Origin: Microvelia longipes
Taxonomy: Eukaryota > Arthropoda > Insecta > Hemiptera > Veliidae
Direction of reading: 5' to 3'
Assembly (NCBI GenBank): GCA_018340805.1
Contig: JACMZG010001908.1
Location: 18,185,095-18,249,094 of the forward strand
Length of the DNA stretch: 64,000 bases
Shown here: positions 1-11,439 of the stretch, one piece after another
Layout of the letters: the number at the start of each line of letters is the position of its first letter
Position numbering within the stretch: position 1 is the stretch's first letter
Position numbers and translations under genes: made by a program
Notes under the pieces: model-generated
What the model saw: the letters and a program-made list of their open reading frames with translations, nothing else
Database searches by the model: none
What the model was told of the DNA's origin: nothing

Positions 1-275
1 TACAATAAAATACAAATATACAAATGTATATTAATTCTTGTGCATTAATATACATCACGTGGTTAGTGATGTATGGGTGACCGCTGATACGGATACGGAT
101 GCATTTACTATCCGTAAACGAGCAAAGTGAGTCCAAAGGTATGTTGCAGTGTAAATTTGGCGAATGAATTTCTGAGGACGAGCGAAGCCAGTCCGAAGCA
201 GAGAGGATGAGCGTAGCAAATCCGATGAAATGAGGAAAAGTTCCGAGGTACGCCGTACCCGATTTTTTTATATTT
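1..275 (+). repeat. 5S-like composite repeat, 3' part
   Basis: The segment at about 60-83 reads like the box C region of 5S rRNA (TATGGGTGACCGC). It is followed by the shared tail of this family: the GAGCGAAG-type motif near 180 and the terminal GTTCCGAGGTACGCCGTACC block ending in a T run near 268. The same order is seen at 50535-50695 and 60511-60755. The upstream half of the family is absent, so the copy is truncated on the left. ORFs crossing it are not coding. Confidence 0.7.
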
Positions 276-1084
276 AGTTTTAAACTTAGTACTTTTTATA
301 CTAGTATGTAGTAGGTGAAGAGAAAAGTAAAAATTTGGTATGTAGCTCGCAGTCTGCTCCTTAGTCGTTTGTGTCCTAGTAGGAGTAGTGATAGCATAGG
401 AAAACCTATAGCAGGATTTAAGAAAATGTGTATTCATCATAAAAAGAAAATAGTTATTCTATGCAGAGTTTTCCCCTTTTAGCGAATTTTCATCATTAGA
501 ATGAAGCTTTTTTTATACCTGGTGTAATAATGAAGACGGGCAATAATAGTAGGGAGGTATAATTTGGATTTGTAATGAAAACGTATAATAATAATATAAA
601 TTAACTTTGTAGAAATGAAGATTTTCCTTATTTAACTTTCCTTTTAAATAAACTCTTCGCTTTAACTAGGAAATTTTTATGCTGCGATTACTAAGAAAAG
701 AAAGAGCTACAGAATTATAAAATCTGAAAAAAGGATAGAAAAGGAAGAAGCGCCAACTGACGTGCTGAATAAGGCTGTTAGCTGACAAAAGATAAGACTT
801 GACTTTAAGTATACGTAATTTTCTCCTATGTGTAATGTTAGCACGAGTTATTTACATTCGAAATCCTACATATCCTTTTTTGTTAACTTTAATATAAGCT
901 TATTAACTTTTTTGAGTTGTTAACTTTGTAATATGTATATAACATATAAAGGTTATATAAACCTTTATATAACCTTTCTTTTGTAAACGAGAAGGTATTT
1001 TAAATGAATGGGTTCGCACTTTTTTTACTTACTCTGTTATGTATAACGTTTACATACACTCACACCCACGCACATACACACATT

Positions 1085-1262
1085 AATATTTTTAACTGTG
1101 GTGAGTAAAAGAAATTTGGTGACAATATATTTCTGAATTTTCCAAAACGGTTTTTAATAAATGGTCTTATACATAGCTACATGCGTGCCATATTTCAATT
1201 GAATCGCATACTTTATTAGCGTTTTATGATTTTTCTAATGGCATTATGTGACGTCATAAAGA
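1085..1262 (-). repeat. Repeat family A fragment
   Basis: It shares with 14515-14965 and 55390-55960 the ordered landmarks of family A read in reverse: a TACATGCGTG-like block, a GTTTTATGA block and the ATGACGTCATAA block near 1248. It is diverged and truncated. Confidence 0.55.
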
Positions 1263-1265
1263 AAT

Positions 1266-1311
1266 GTTATACTATAGTATATCATTCCTTTATGATATAC
1301 TATAACATAAC
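1266..1311. repeat. AT-rich hairpin, 20-bp arms
   Basis: The arm 1266-1285 is nearly the reverse complement of 1292-1311, separated by a 6-nt loop. It lies next to the ATGACGTCAT block of a family A fragment and is probably part of that repeat's decay or of a small nested insertion. Confidence 0.6.
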
Positions 1312-1999
1312 ATACTATAATGTTTGATCTTCGAGATTATAAAGATCAAAATTATAAACGTTTGACTAAATAAGTTGTTTATAAACATTTATTAAACAAT
1401 GCGGAGAAAATGCTTTCATTTGCACATTTTGACTCTATATTGACAACGAATTCTAGTTTATACAAAAGTGTGTCTTATGTAATGCAGTCCTACCAAAGAA
1501 TAACAATATTAGGATTCGTATAAGTTATACTTAACCTGTAAAACTTTTACATCTTGATGTATAAAACCACTCAGTTTTATTCATAGAAACCAAAATCATA
1601 AACATATATCTTGGTTTGTATAAAGGTTTATATGGTACTTCTTGTTTTTATTGGCAAACATTATGCTCAAGAAAACTTTGACCAAAGAACAGGGGACATT
1701 TTCTCGGAGTAAGGTGATCCCAGCAGCTGTAAAAGGACCATGATACCTCGGGTTGTAGGATATAAAACTGATATAAAACTTCCTCATACAAAATTTATTC
1801 GCAAAGTAAAAATTATTACACCGAGACTTCGCTGCAATTTTTCCTATACGTATTTAAAGAAGTGTTGGTTTTGCAAGCAACTAATAAAGTGCCTCAGATA
1901 ATTTGTATCTAGTGACGTTTACAAATGTCTAATTGCCGTCAAATTAATAGAGTATTCCTTTTACTTTGATTCGCGATATTGAACATTTAGTTGTGAAAA

Positions 2000-2435
2000 G
2001 AGTTAGGACAGGAGTTAAAAAGTTTGCTAGAAATAGCAACTATGTGCAGCTCCCTCCTGTCCTGACACTTAAACGTTAAACCAAATTGTGAGAATTATTG
2101 CTTCTAAGGGTTTACAGTGGGGAGTCTATATAAGGGCCTAGACTCTCTACAGCACTGCTTATTCGCCAGTTAACAATCCTGCTTATTTCGCCACTTTACC
2201 AGTTTGCAAATCTTAACATAGTCTTTGCTGCTTATTCGACACGTTACATCACTATAGCGTTTTGATAATTTTAATTGTTAATTTCGTAAATTCAGTGTGC
2301 AGTGGTCCATCTCCCTAAAACCCTTATTTAGAGTCAAAATTTAATTAATTATTACTTATTATATTATATATTTTTATACTATTTTATTAAATTTGTTTTT
2401 TTATTATTTTTGCTCTACCCAGCTGCCCTAACAAT
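2000..2435 (+). other. Promoter-bearing repeat, possibly a solo LTR
   Basis: The segment contains a GC-richer TATA-box core (CTATATAAGG, 2126-2135), an initiator-like CTACAG near 2148, and a CAG/TTATTCGC-rich block repeated twice downstream (about 2157-2245). A short inverted repeat, TTAGGACAGGAG against CTCCTGTCCTGA, spans 2003-2066. A TATA box plus a structured leader without an ORF fits a solo LTR or a decayed promoter. No TG...CA boundaries with a target duplication could be fixed, so the identity is an inference. Confidence 0.35.
2121..2160 (+). promoter_or_regulatory. Candidate core promoter (TATA box and initiator)
   Basis: CTATATAAGG at 2126-2135 is followed about 20-30 bases later by CTCTCTACAGCAC. 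The local GC content is higher than the surroundings. No coding exon follows, so the promoter would most likely belong to a mobile element. Confidence 0.35.
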
Positions 2436-2942
2436 AGCAATATTTAATTTAAATTTAAATCATTAAAATTATTTCATGTTTTACTGTCCGAAGAATTGGT
2501 TAAATTTTCCTTATGGTTCTGGTTAATATAGTCTTAAACAACCGACGCCTCGTCACTAGTAAATATGTACTTTAACTATGTACAAATTTTAAAGACGGAT
2601 CGGCTTGGTTAATCTCAATGGAAGGCACCTTTTATCTCTAGTTAAAGCTGCATAAACTTGCTGTGAAGTCACGGCTCTTCTTAGGATTAAACCCAAAATT
2701 ATCTACACGTAGAGTCATTATGGATTTTGTTTTTGTGCACATGTTTTACTCACATGCACTCAACCTGAACCACAATCAAAAGTAGTTATATAGTACTATA
2801 AAAGAAGTATATGCTGTCCCAGATCCAGGTATCTTCAAATGCTGACTGTCTGAATTATAATAATTGCTTTTTTTGTTTCAGGTATGGAAACTGATTTCAT
2901 TGTCTTAAGTTCCCATTCATAAGGTATTTCACAAATAGTTTA

Positions 2943-3026
2943 CTATTCATCTTTTAAGTTTTCAATAAGCGACTCCAAAAGGTCCTGATGATCGAACATT
3001 GTCTTTTTTCCGTCCAAGTTCTGAAC
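2943..3026 (-). pseudogene. Short coding-like remnant, unidentified
   Basis: Read on the minus strand, 3026 down to 2943 gives an open peptide ending in a stop, containing FDHQDLLESLIENLKDE. Its composition (acidic, leucine-rich, helix-like) is unlike the random ORFs nearby. An in-frame TAA lies two codons upstream of the segment and the candidate acceptor before it lacks a pyrimidine tract. It may be the 3' end of an exon or a transposon remnant. I do not recognise the family. Confidence 0.2.
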
Positions 3027-3341
3027 CTTTTAAGCATATTTTAAACTGTTTCTGACGAAATACTACCGAAAATATGAATCAATATTATTTTATTGAACCG
3101 TATAATATGTAATATAAATTAATAGTTTTTGGTTATCAATAAATGATAATTGTCTGCCTGTCTGTAGAGGAAACGACTTATTATAGCTAAATTTAATCTG
3201 GAAATTTAATAAACATAAAAAAAAATCTTAAAAAATACAATTTTACTTATTTTAATTATCTATATGAGCGTCGGTGTTTCATTAGTTGATCGTGTAGAAA
3301 GTAGTAGGTCTTATATATACACACACAAATATGTATGTATG

Positions 3342-3343
<2 letters not shown>

Positions 3344-3418
<75 letters not shown>
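3344..3418. repeat. (AT)n microsatellite
   Basis: About 75 bp of alternating A and T with one AATT interruption. ORFs of Ile-Tyr repeats across it are artefacts. Confidence 0.95.
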
Positions 3419-4349
3419 CCGCAGTTTTAGTACAATATCAGTTAAACAAACTTGCTTATTACAGTTGATTAAAACCCAAGTTATTTCGTTTTGCAATAAT
3501 ATGAAAAGTAATCAATTCTAGCAAGAAAAGCATATCACTGGAGAATTCATCATGCGTATAGTAGCATTTTTCTAAATAGTCACAACAACAGTCTTAAATG
3601 CACTCGGAATGGGTGCTTTTGTATTAAAAGCTCGGTTAAATGTACTCGGAAAAATGAAGTTGTATTAAAATTTATGAAACGAGTGTGGTAGATCTGGGTG
3701 TTATTTTTTCACATTTTAAGGGTCGGATTGATACATTTTTTAGTCTGCGAAATTTATTTTACGGTTTACATTAACTACTCTTTATAATGACCCTAATTAC
3801 TTTAAGGTAATTAAGAACCTTAATGATCTTGAATTATTCATTATAACTTAACCTTTAATCTATAACTTTACAATTTAACCTAGTGCTTTGACTAGTCTTA
3901 TTTCATTTTAATAATAATAGACTTTTGATTTTTCATTTTTTTAATAATTAGACTAAATGAAATGCACGCTGAAATTAATTTCAGGTATCATTACGTTCAT
4001 GTATCGTAACACCTCAAAACAACATACCACTTTTAATCTTCTGAGGAAGAGGTATTTGACTTATTCTCGTTTATTTTCTGTGGAAGAAGGCCCAAATGTG
4101 TTACAAAATCAATAGCTGTTAATTACTCGGTTAATTTATTTGTAAAACAAATAACATTGTAACCTACTTTCAAAAAACTTTGTCACTGCCTTTCTTAACT
4201 TCAAATGTATTGTCTTCCACTGTAGGCGTCAAATGTAGGCAGATCTTGTATATTTTTATCAAAAATTAAAACTATTAATGACCTGTTGAAAGCTAAATAA
4301 AGAACCGTTCTCTGCCTTAAATATTTTACTGTCAGATTAAAAAAAGAAA

Positions 4350-4795
4350 TTGGCGCAATTTCCGCATTGCTGGGCGAATTTTCTAATGGAGAATGCGTGT
4401 TTCCGTGCTTAACAATCAACGTTTTCCTTAAGGTTTAGGTTTATGCTTTATATCTGGAGCAGTTACTCAATCTATCTAGCACTACCCATGACTCATTATT
4501 TCTATATTTTTGAAAGGAAATATACCCAGTTGGTTATACAAAACTATGCCTCTAAAATTGGCAGTGGGCACTATTATTTGTACTAGTTTAAAGCTCTGTT
4601 AGTTTTTATCTTAAAATTTGTTAGCGTATTACCTTTGAAAAATTAAAAAAAATATAAGTTACGAACATGAAAATTGAGTAACTGCTCTAGTTATGAAACA
4701 CAAAGCGAAACCTTATGCGGGAAATTGATTGTTAAGCATGGAAACACGCATTCCAAATAAAGTTTGCCCGGCATGGGGACAACTGGAAGAATTAT
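4350..4795. repeat. Palindromic element, family B copy 1
   Basis: The left arm holds AATGCGTGTTTCCGTGCTTAAC (4392-4413). Its reverse complement with one mismatch lies at 4731-4752, and the arms continue inward through the ACTCAATT and TATAC blocks. The same arms build the larger palindrome at 13741-14484. To its right a TGCCAGGATTCGAA block (about 4848) resembles the T-arm of a tRNA. Short ORFs inside are not coding. Confidence 0.75.
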
Positions 4796-4997
4796 TTTGT
4801 AGTTATAACTTATATGATGTACATAAAAGGATAAATGATCGTCTTGCCAGGATTCGAAAGCGCAGGTACCCTTGCTGTGTACATATACAGTCACACATCT
4901 GTATCGTCACAAATACAGATTTTATAAGTATGATTATACTTGGCAGACTTGTGATTATACTTACGTTAAACGTACAATAAACTATACTTAATTTTAT

Positions 4998-5319
4998 CCT
5001 TAGAGTGAGTGTAAATGGAGTCCATTTTAAATAATGAAAGACATTATAAATAATGAAAGAAAAGAAGTCTCTCCACAAATTACATCTCAACGGTAGTAAT
5101 TTTATTTATTTTTGCTTATTTTATTTATTACGTTTTTTGTAATTTATTTTTGTCTCCATTCATACTTTTGCTCATCTTTTGTTAAATAATTCTTTTGTGT
5201 TTTACTTATTTTATTTGCTTGTTTGTTAGGTTTTGCACTGCTGATGGCCTCTAGTTAGGTTGAAAGCGCTTTGCCAATAAAGTTTTATTTTGTGGAGAGA
5301 CTTCTTTTCTTTCATTATT
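4998..5319. mobile_element. Inverted-repeat element with hammerhead-like motif, copy 1
   Basis: A perfect 33-bp inverted repeat (5047-5079 against 5289-5321) brackets the element interior. A 15-bp direct repeat, TATACTTAATTTTAT, occurs at 4983-4997 and 5320-5334 and is the likely target-site duplication. The + strand interior carries CTGATGG at 5241-5247 and GAAA at 5262-5265, matching the motif in three related elements. About 48 bp lies between the left duplication and the palindrome, as an asymmetric extension. Long duplications and such tails suggest target-primed insertion, perhaps by a Penelope-like machinery; that is an inference. Confidence 0.65.
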
Positions 5320-5699
5320 TATACTTAATTTTATTTATTTCGTTATAATTTTGGTTTGCCTATTAATATAATATAAATTAAACTCTCATTAAATAGAAAA
5401 ATAAGGCAAACACGTAAATGTGTAAATATAAAATTTGTCACATTATATGTGATAATTTTTATGTTTTCACATTTGTAATCACTGGATAATACTATCACTG
5501 CATTGAAGCTGCTTGGGCAGCTTTGATTCCTCTTTGGTAATCAATGAGGACTCGAGGCCCACACTTTATAATATTAATTCGCGATTCAAAGAGGTAGTTG
5601 TAAGGTTGGCAATACCAATGGCAGGAAAACAAAAGGATCAATTTTTCATCATAGGATTAGCATGGGAGTCGATAAACAATTTTTTTTTATTTGTATATT

Positions 5700-6680
5700 G
5701 ATAGTTAATTTGTGATAAATGAGGTCAAAATTAATAGAACAACCATCGGTGCTAAAAAAATGCCAATATTTCATAGATAAATAATTCGATTATTCCGGAA
5801 TTTTAAATATAGAATCAGCCTCTTATCACTACAGAATTGTTTTTGTCCGATTTAAGCCGGAAATAATAAAACCTAAACGGATAATTTAAACAAAAATTTT
5901 ATAAAAAACTGAATTTATTGTGTTATTTATCATTTTTGTGTGTAAATAAAATAGATTAATAAATTAAAACACCATTACGGTAAAAATCAGCTTGTTATCA
6001 GTTAGTTTAAATGCCTGTTACAACTAATTCAAACAATTTAATGCAATTAAAAGGTACTTTAGTGTCTTTGTGCAAACTAAAATTATTATAAGTACTATTA
6101 TTTACCAAAACAAAAATAAAACACTATCACTGAATTTAAATACTCGTGACAATCCATTAAAACCCTACTATTCAATGAAATAGTGATTCTACTGAGTTCA
6201 TACTTTCTAAAATTAATTTAATTAAAGCTCTTTGAGAAAAAACTTAAAGAAATAATCGTCACAAATAAAAAAAAACTAAAAAACCTCCACGAGGACTTAA
6301 ACAACGATCACCCTATCGTTATCCATTTCTTATCAGCAACGGTGGTACCGCTATGTACTTTGAATCGCAAATACGTTTTCGACCGTAAGTAGTTGTCACA
6401 CTTATTTCTACTAAACTTAAATTTAATAATTAAAAAACGCAACAGAACAAAACCGCTCGAAAACAGATCAAGTTTTGAAAAGACTTGATCCCGCACATCA
6501 GATGGAGGATAAAAAAGAAATATTTGACTAAAGTGGATGTTGCATTTTTTTCTTTATACAATGCTTTCCCCTCCTACCATAAAGGTTAAAAAGTAAAACT
6601 TTTTCTTCTAGATGGTGTTCTTTTTTTAAGTTATAGTCCGATTTGTTTTGTATTTATTTTATTACTCAACGTTTTAACTA
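5700..6680. other. AT-rich stretch, nothing recognised
   Basis: No exon, splice-supported reading frame or familiar repeat was recognised. The minus ORF near 6308-6496 has no coding character. Confidence 0.5.
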
Positions 6681-6690
6681 ATAAAAATAT

Positions 6691-6773
6691 AGATTTAGGT
6701 CTTCCGGTGGTGACCGCGTCAATGCAGATTCTTCATCTACATTGATGCGGTCACCACCGGAAGACCTAAATCT
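6691..6773. repeat. GC-richer perfect-type hairpin, 37-bp arms
   Basis: Arm 6691-6727 pairs with 6737-6773 around a 9-nt loop with only about two mismatches. It contains CTTCCGGTGGTGACCGC in both orientations. A related single arm, CTTCCGGTGGTTACCGAATC, occurs near 26726. It is either the terminal inverted repeat of a small element or a structured-RNA hairpin. Confidence 0.8.
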
Positions 6774-7468
6774 TCATGACAATAACCGCGGAAGCCTACG
6801 CAGTTTATTAATAAATATAGGATGACGTTTTACCTTTATTGGTAAGCTTACACCTGAGTTGGTTCCCGCGTTGTTGATTCCTAATGAGCCGTAAGGCTTT
6901 CTATAGGAATGTCTTATTACTACCGCTTTATCTTCCTCCATTCTTTTTTTTCCTTTTTTCGCTTAAACTTCCATGCATTATTATCATTATATGAGATATG
7001 TTAGTTATTATTTTTAGAGTTTTATGGTCTATGGACTGTTTAGTGGGCCATTATTTCATACCCTAACGGTGTCCTGTCTGTCGGGTCATTGTTCCACGCC
7101 TTCTTTGTTCGCAAAATTACTGAGGCTATTTCGTATATACTCTATTATGACTTCGTAAATTCTCTATTATATTATGAGGAAGTTAAAAAAATAGATATAG
7201 AAATTCACTGTACGAGTCACATTGTAAGCCTGGATGTTGTGATTAGAATGGAACGCCCATGGACTCATTGTTATATTAGTTATTATTTATTTCTATTATT
7301 GTTAACAATAGTTGTATTTTTAGCTATTAATACTTATCATTCGTCTTTATATACATTCTTTTGTACTTCTCTTGCTTTCCTTTATCGTATGGAGAAGAAA
7401 GCATTATGATATCTATTATTTTCATGTAATTTATTCATTCATATAGTAGATACACCAGACAAGCAAAA

Positions 7469-7850
7469 ATGTTCATTACACGGCCAATTGTAATAAATAC
7501 AAATTTTCTTATTAACTCCAGCAAGCCTTGCCTTAGGAACCTAGTTAATATTCTAACCGGTCACTGCAGATTAAATAAACATATTTATACTTTAGACATA
7601 ATTTCAGAGGCTACCTGTCCCATGTATGGGCTTTATGAGGAGGACTTTTATTTGCTTGCAGAGTCAGAGGCCTATACCTCTCCTCGTACCCGCATATTTG
7701 GCGTTGGCCTCTTATATACATATCATAATAAATCAACCTTAAAGAGATTCTTGGTAGAGGTGGTGCAGCCTAAGGAATCAGGGCTGACAAGAAGGGCACA
7801 GCTTCGTGACCTATTTTTCTGATTTCGCCTCCCCGCCCTAATACTACTAC
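7469..7850 (+). pseudogene. LINE C-terminal fragment with 3' tail
   Basis: The open frame 7469-7822 (117 codons) contains LVNILTGHCRLNKHIYTLDI, followed by a degraded cysteine/histidine region and YTSPRTRIFG. This is the typical end of the RT-RNase H polyprotein of non-LTR retrotransposons (the pattern GHC.LN.H followed by R...G). After the stop comes CGCCTCCCCGCCCTAA and then a (TAC)n tail at about 7840-7857, as expected for a LINE 3' end. The same 3' block occurs at 18150-18300. The copy is 5'-truncated and has lost key cysteines, so it is dead. The upstream frame at 7089-7409 may be a further degraded part but could not be confirmed. Confidence 0.65.
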
Positions 7851-8739
7851 TACTACTAGTATATACACCCCTTCATTCCTGTAAACTTAATCCGATTCAG
7901 TTCGAGGAAAATTTGACCTATACCTATACCTATAACTCATTGACTGATTCATTCTCTTCGCTTGCCTGCTCGTAGGTTGTACAAAATATATTTTTGAATA
8001 CACTTTGTTCAGCATTTCATTTGATTAAATATATGTTTAAATTTTTTTTGGAACATTCCGAGTTATAAACATGGAGGGATGTATTTAGCTAGACACATTT
8101 TATAAAAGGTGAGCGGTTGGTATGACTAATTAGGTGAGTCTAACTGAAAACTTCGGTGACGCTCTGCATTCACCTGAAACGAGGGCTGTTGTTTGTATTT
8201 TTAAGAATTTAAATACTAGCGTAACAGCTATTTTTCAGAAATTTTCGTGGGAGCCTAATCAAAGGTGGCCTAATGAGCCTAATTAAGGTTGAGAGGTCTA
8301 ATGAAATTTCTTTCTTTTTTTTCTTTCTTTCAAAAATGTGAAGTATATTTTTCCTTGTTTTCTTTTTGGAATAAATCGAAATGTGTTAAGTGTATATGAT
8401 GATTTTAATGTACCAATTCTTATGTTTTAAAAACAGATTTGAATCGGTCAAATTGTAAATTCCGGAAATAAATCTAACAGAGGATGTCATTCAAAATGTG
8501 TGTCAACTCTGCTAAAACCGACTTGTGAACGTACAGCTTTGAATGATAGCGTTGTCAATAGAATCGTGTGATTTTAACAAACATCCAATATTATGCATTG
8601 CTATTATCTGACTACATTATATCGTAAAGAATAAAGATAATGCGTGATGAAAACTATATAAGCAACATGAAAACATCATGCTTCTATTGTTTCCGTTTAA
8701 ACTTCTTTTTAAAGCTATCAAGCATCGATCCAATACTAC

Positions 8740-9280
8740 TCTTTGTAAATAAACAATTGTACCAACACCTTCTTACATAAACCTATCTAAATAGATAATA
8801 CTAACTAACCATGTTATAAATGTTATCTCAAAAATCATCTTTTACAAGATGACTGTATCTTAAAAAACAATCCATTCTTGGATTAATCTATCTAAAACAA
8901 CGCCTTCTTTGTATGAATTTATCTAAAACGATTGTAAAACTTCTTAAATTGAGTTTATATAAAACGATTTTAAAACACCTTCTTACTATTAATTTATATA
9001 AATCGATTCTGTAATATCTACTTCTTGGTATGAATTTATATAAAACGACTGTAAAAAATCTTCTTACTAGTAAAAACTTAAATCAAAATATTGTAGAACA
9101 TCTTATTGGTATGAATTGATCTGGAACTATTGTCATAACAGTAGTAAATTAAATTATATAAATTTAATTACATTTTATATCAGTCCAAAAGCTCTAAAGT
9201 TATTAAAACTATAGTAAAACATATTTTTGCTTTGAATTTATCTAAAACGATTGTAAAACTCCTTGTTCGATTCATTTATC
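8740..9280. repeat. Degenerate minisatellite, about 55-bp unit
   Basis: Eight or more diverged units of the form TATGAATTTATATAAAACGATTGTAAAAC...CTTCTT follow each other. Unit length varies by a few bases and divergence is high, so the array is old. Confidence 0.75.
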
Positions 9281-9529
9281 TAATCAATTTTCACCGTACC
9301 CTAGAAAAGGGGATGAAATTATCAGACAGGATTTTGCACCTTCTAGATTCGACTGATTTAAAACATTTTTAAGTGTATTTTGAATCATCATTATTATCCT
9401 GATTACTCCGATCCTGTAAATATTTAATATGTATGTATTTAATAATATTCGTTAAATCTTCTAATTCCTTTAATAGTGGCTCAAAACTCCTTTGCTGGGT
9501 TTCTTTTAAAGAATTAACTAAGGCAGCAA

Positions 9530-9955
9530 AAGGTCCGCATGCCGAGCGAATTTCCTTTGAAATGCGTGCTTAGGTTTTCAACGGTTCATTTCCTGCTTTA
9601 GTTTCTGGTTTATATTTTATAACTTGAGTCGTACATGACTACTCGTTACTCAATTCTTTATTGACTTTTCTAAGGAAATGCAGATGTTTATACCATTTGT
9701 TATACAAACTATGCTTGTCCCTTTAAAGTTGGCACTCCACACCATAATTCTCACTAATTCAAAGTTCATGAATGCTTGTCATAGTTTTAGTGCATCCTCT
9801 TTGAAGCATCCAGAAAAAAGTTTTTCTGGGAGTACCCAGTAGTAATGCTAGTGCTCTAAGTATTAATCATAAACCGAAAAGTAAAGCAAGAAATGGATTG
9901 TTTAGCACGGTAGCACAAATTTCGAAGGAAATTTGTCCGGTATCTCGCCAGAATT
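9530..9955. repeat. Palindromic element, family B copy 2
   Basis: It has the same end blocks as 13741-14484: GGTCCGCATGCCGAGCGAATTTCC near 9532 and, inverted, GGAAATTTGTCCGG near 9920. ACTCAATT and TTATACAAACTATGC blocks lie in the middle. It is more diverged than the 13741 copy. Confidence 0.65.
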
Positions 9956-10039
9956 ATTTTATAATAATATAATGTAAATAAAACTATGTATAATATCGTT
10001 TTATTATATAATATCATATTAAAAAATTATTTTTTAAAT

Positions 10040-10860
10040 CGTGGGAGTGACTTAGTGTACCATACCCGGCTCATCAAACTTATAAAATAGACATCTTAAA
10101 GTGGACCGAGTGTATATTAGACCGATAAATGTCGATAAATAGCTTAGCCTAGGGGAGTTATATAATGATAAACAATAATAAACTGAATACATATTGATAT
10201 GCACGCCTTTACAAGAGAAATCATGCTTAATATAATGCTTAAATAAGCTCGTAGGAACGTAATAGGTGAAACTAAAAAGGTACCTGAGATAAGTGATTAG
10301 ATATACTATATTAAATAAACCTAAATGAAGCTGAGGTTTCCTAACTGGCCTAGCTAGCATTAAATAGCGAACCGAAAAATTATATATAACTTTAGTGAAG
10401 TCTGTTTCTGGAGGTACTTAACTGTACTGGAGATGAGGAGTTTTAAGTCCCTGTAGTCTTCCCAAACATAGTACGATATGATACCGTCTTGCCGGCTACG
10501 TAGGAAGAAATAAATAGCTGTATGGTGATGAGAGGCTTAAAGATGTTGAAGAATTTAATAAAATTTAGGACGTCCACACAGCTGCTTGGCTTATCACACG
10601 TAAATTTTTGAGTAGATCTAAAAAGTAGATTTTTCAGGGTCGAATTAGGGGGTGACATCTTGCTATAAACGCTGAAGGCGAAGTTCAATGCTTCAAAATG
10701 CAGACATTTTGTATTTCACTCGAAGACAAATGGTTGATCTTAGTAAATCGTGATACTAAACCATAAAAACGTAAATGTAGCGCGGGTTTTAAACTAACCT
10801 ATTTATGTAAGGTGTAATGAATATAGAACCTAATTTACCCTAACAGGTTGGATATTACAT
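10040..10860. other. Stretch with no recognised gene
   Basis: Two minus ORFs (10052-10360, 10443-10688) lie here, but neither shows a domain or splice context. The + strand at about 10470-10680 has a local composition reminiscent of decayed transposon coding sequence interrupted by many stops. No family can be named. Confidence 0.4.
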
Positions 10861-10892
10861 GCATTATAATTAATAAATGCATTACTAAGGCC

Positions 10893-10964
<72 letters not shown>
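10893..10964. repeat. (AT)n microsatellite
   Basis: About 70 bp of uninterrupted AT dinucleotide repeat. Confidence 0.95.
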
Positions 10965-10966
<2 letters not shown>

Positions 10967-11439
10967 AGAGTTTAACATATATTATTTTTTAACAATTATC
11001 CACAGCCGACGGGCATTATTATCAGTTGTTATAAAGCTACACTAGCGCTATCCCTCTAAATCGGGTTTTACTAAATACTTTTAAAAATCAGATTGTTTTT
11101 CAAGCAAAATTAACACAACAACAATGATATTACAATGATATTGCTTTTCTTTCTATTTTCAATAGAAGAGACTTTCATAATAAAGTCATAATTTATGACA
11201 TCAAAAGATAAGTTATAACGGAGAGAACAAGTTGTTATTAAACTTGTGGTATAAATATGGCTTTTGAGTTTAAAGTATCTCTTCATATTTTATTTTGCTG
11301 TCTGATCAATAATTCCCCAGGCGCCTTTCCGTTCACTGAGTGTCTACATCTTCCAATTACAGTGCGATAACTGAATATTCCTTGAATAAGCTCAATAAAT
11401 TTATGTTCCGGAGTGGCTAATTAAACAGATTAGGTATAA

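Larger units (their letters stand above)
276..1995. other. AT-rich stretch without a recognisable gene
   Basis: No exon with convincing codon use or splice signals was found. It holds a decayed piece of repeat family A (about 1085-1262) and a small hairpin (1266-1311), both listed separately. Short ORFs here are AT-rich and look random. Confidence 0.6.
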
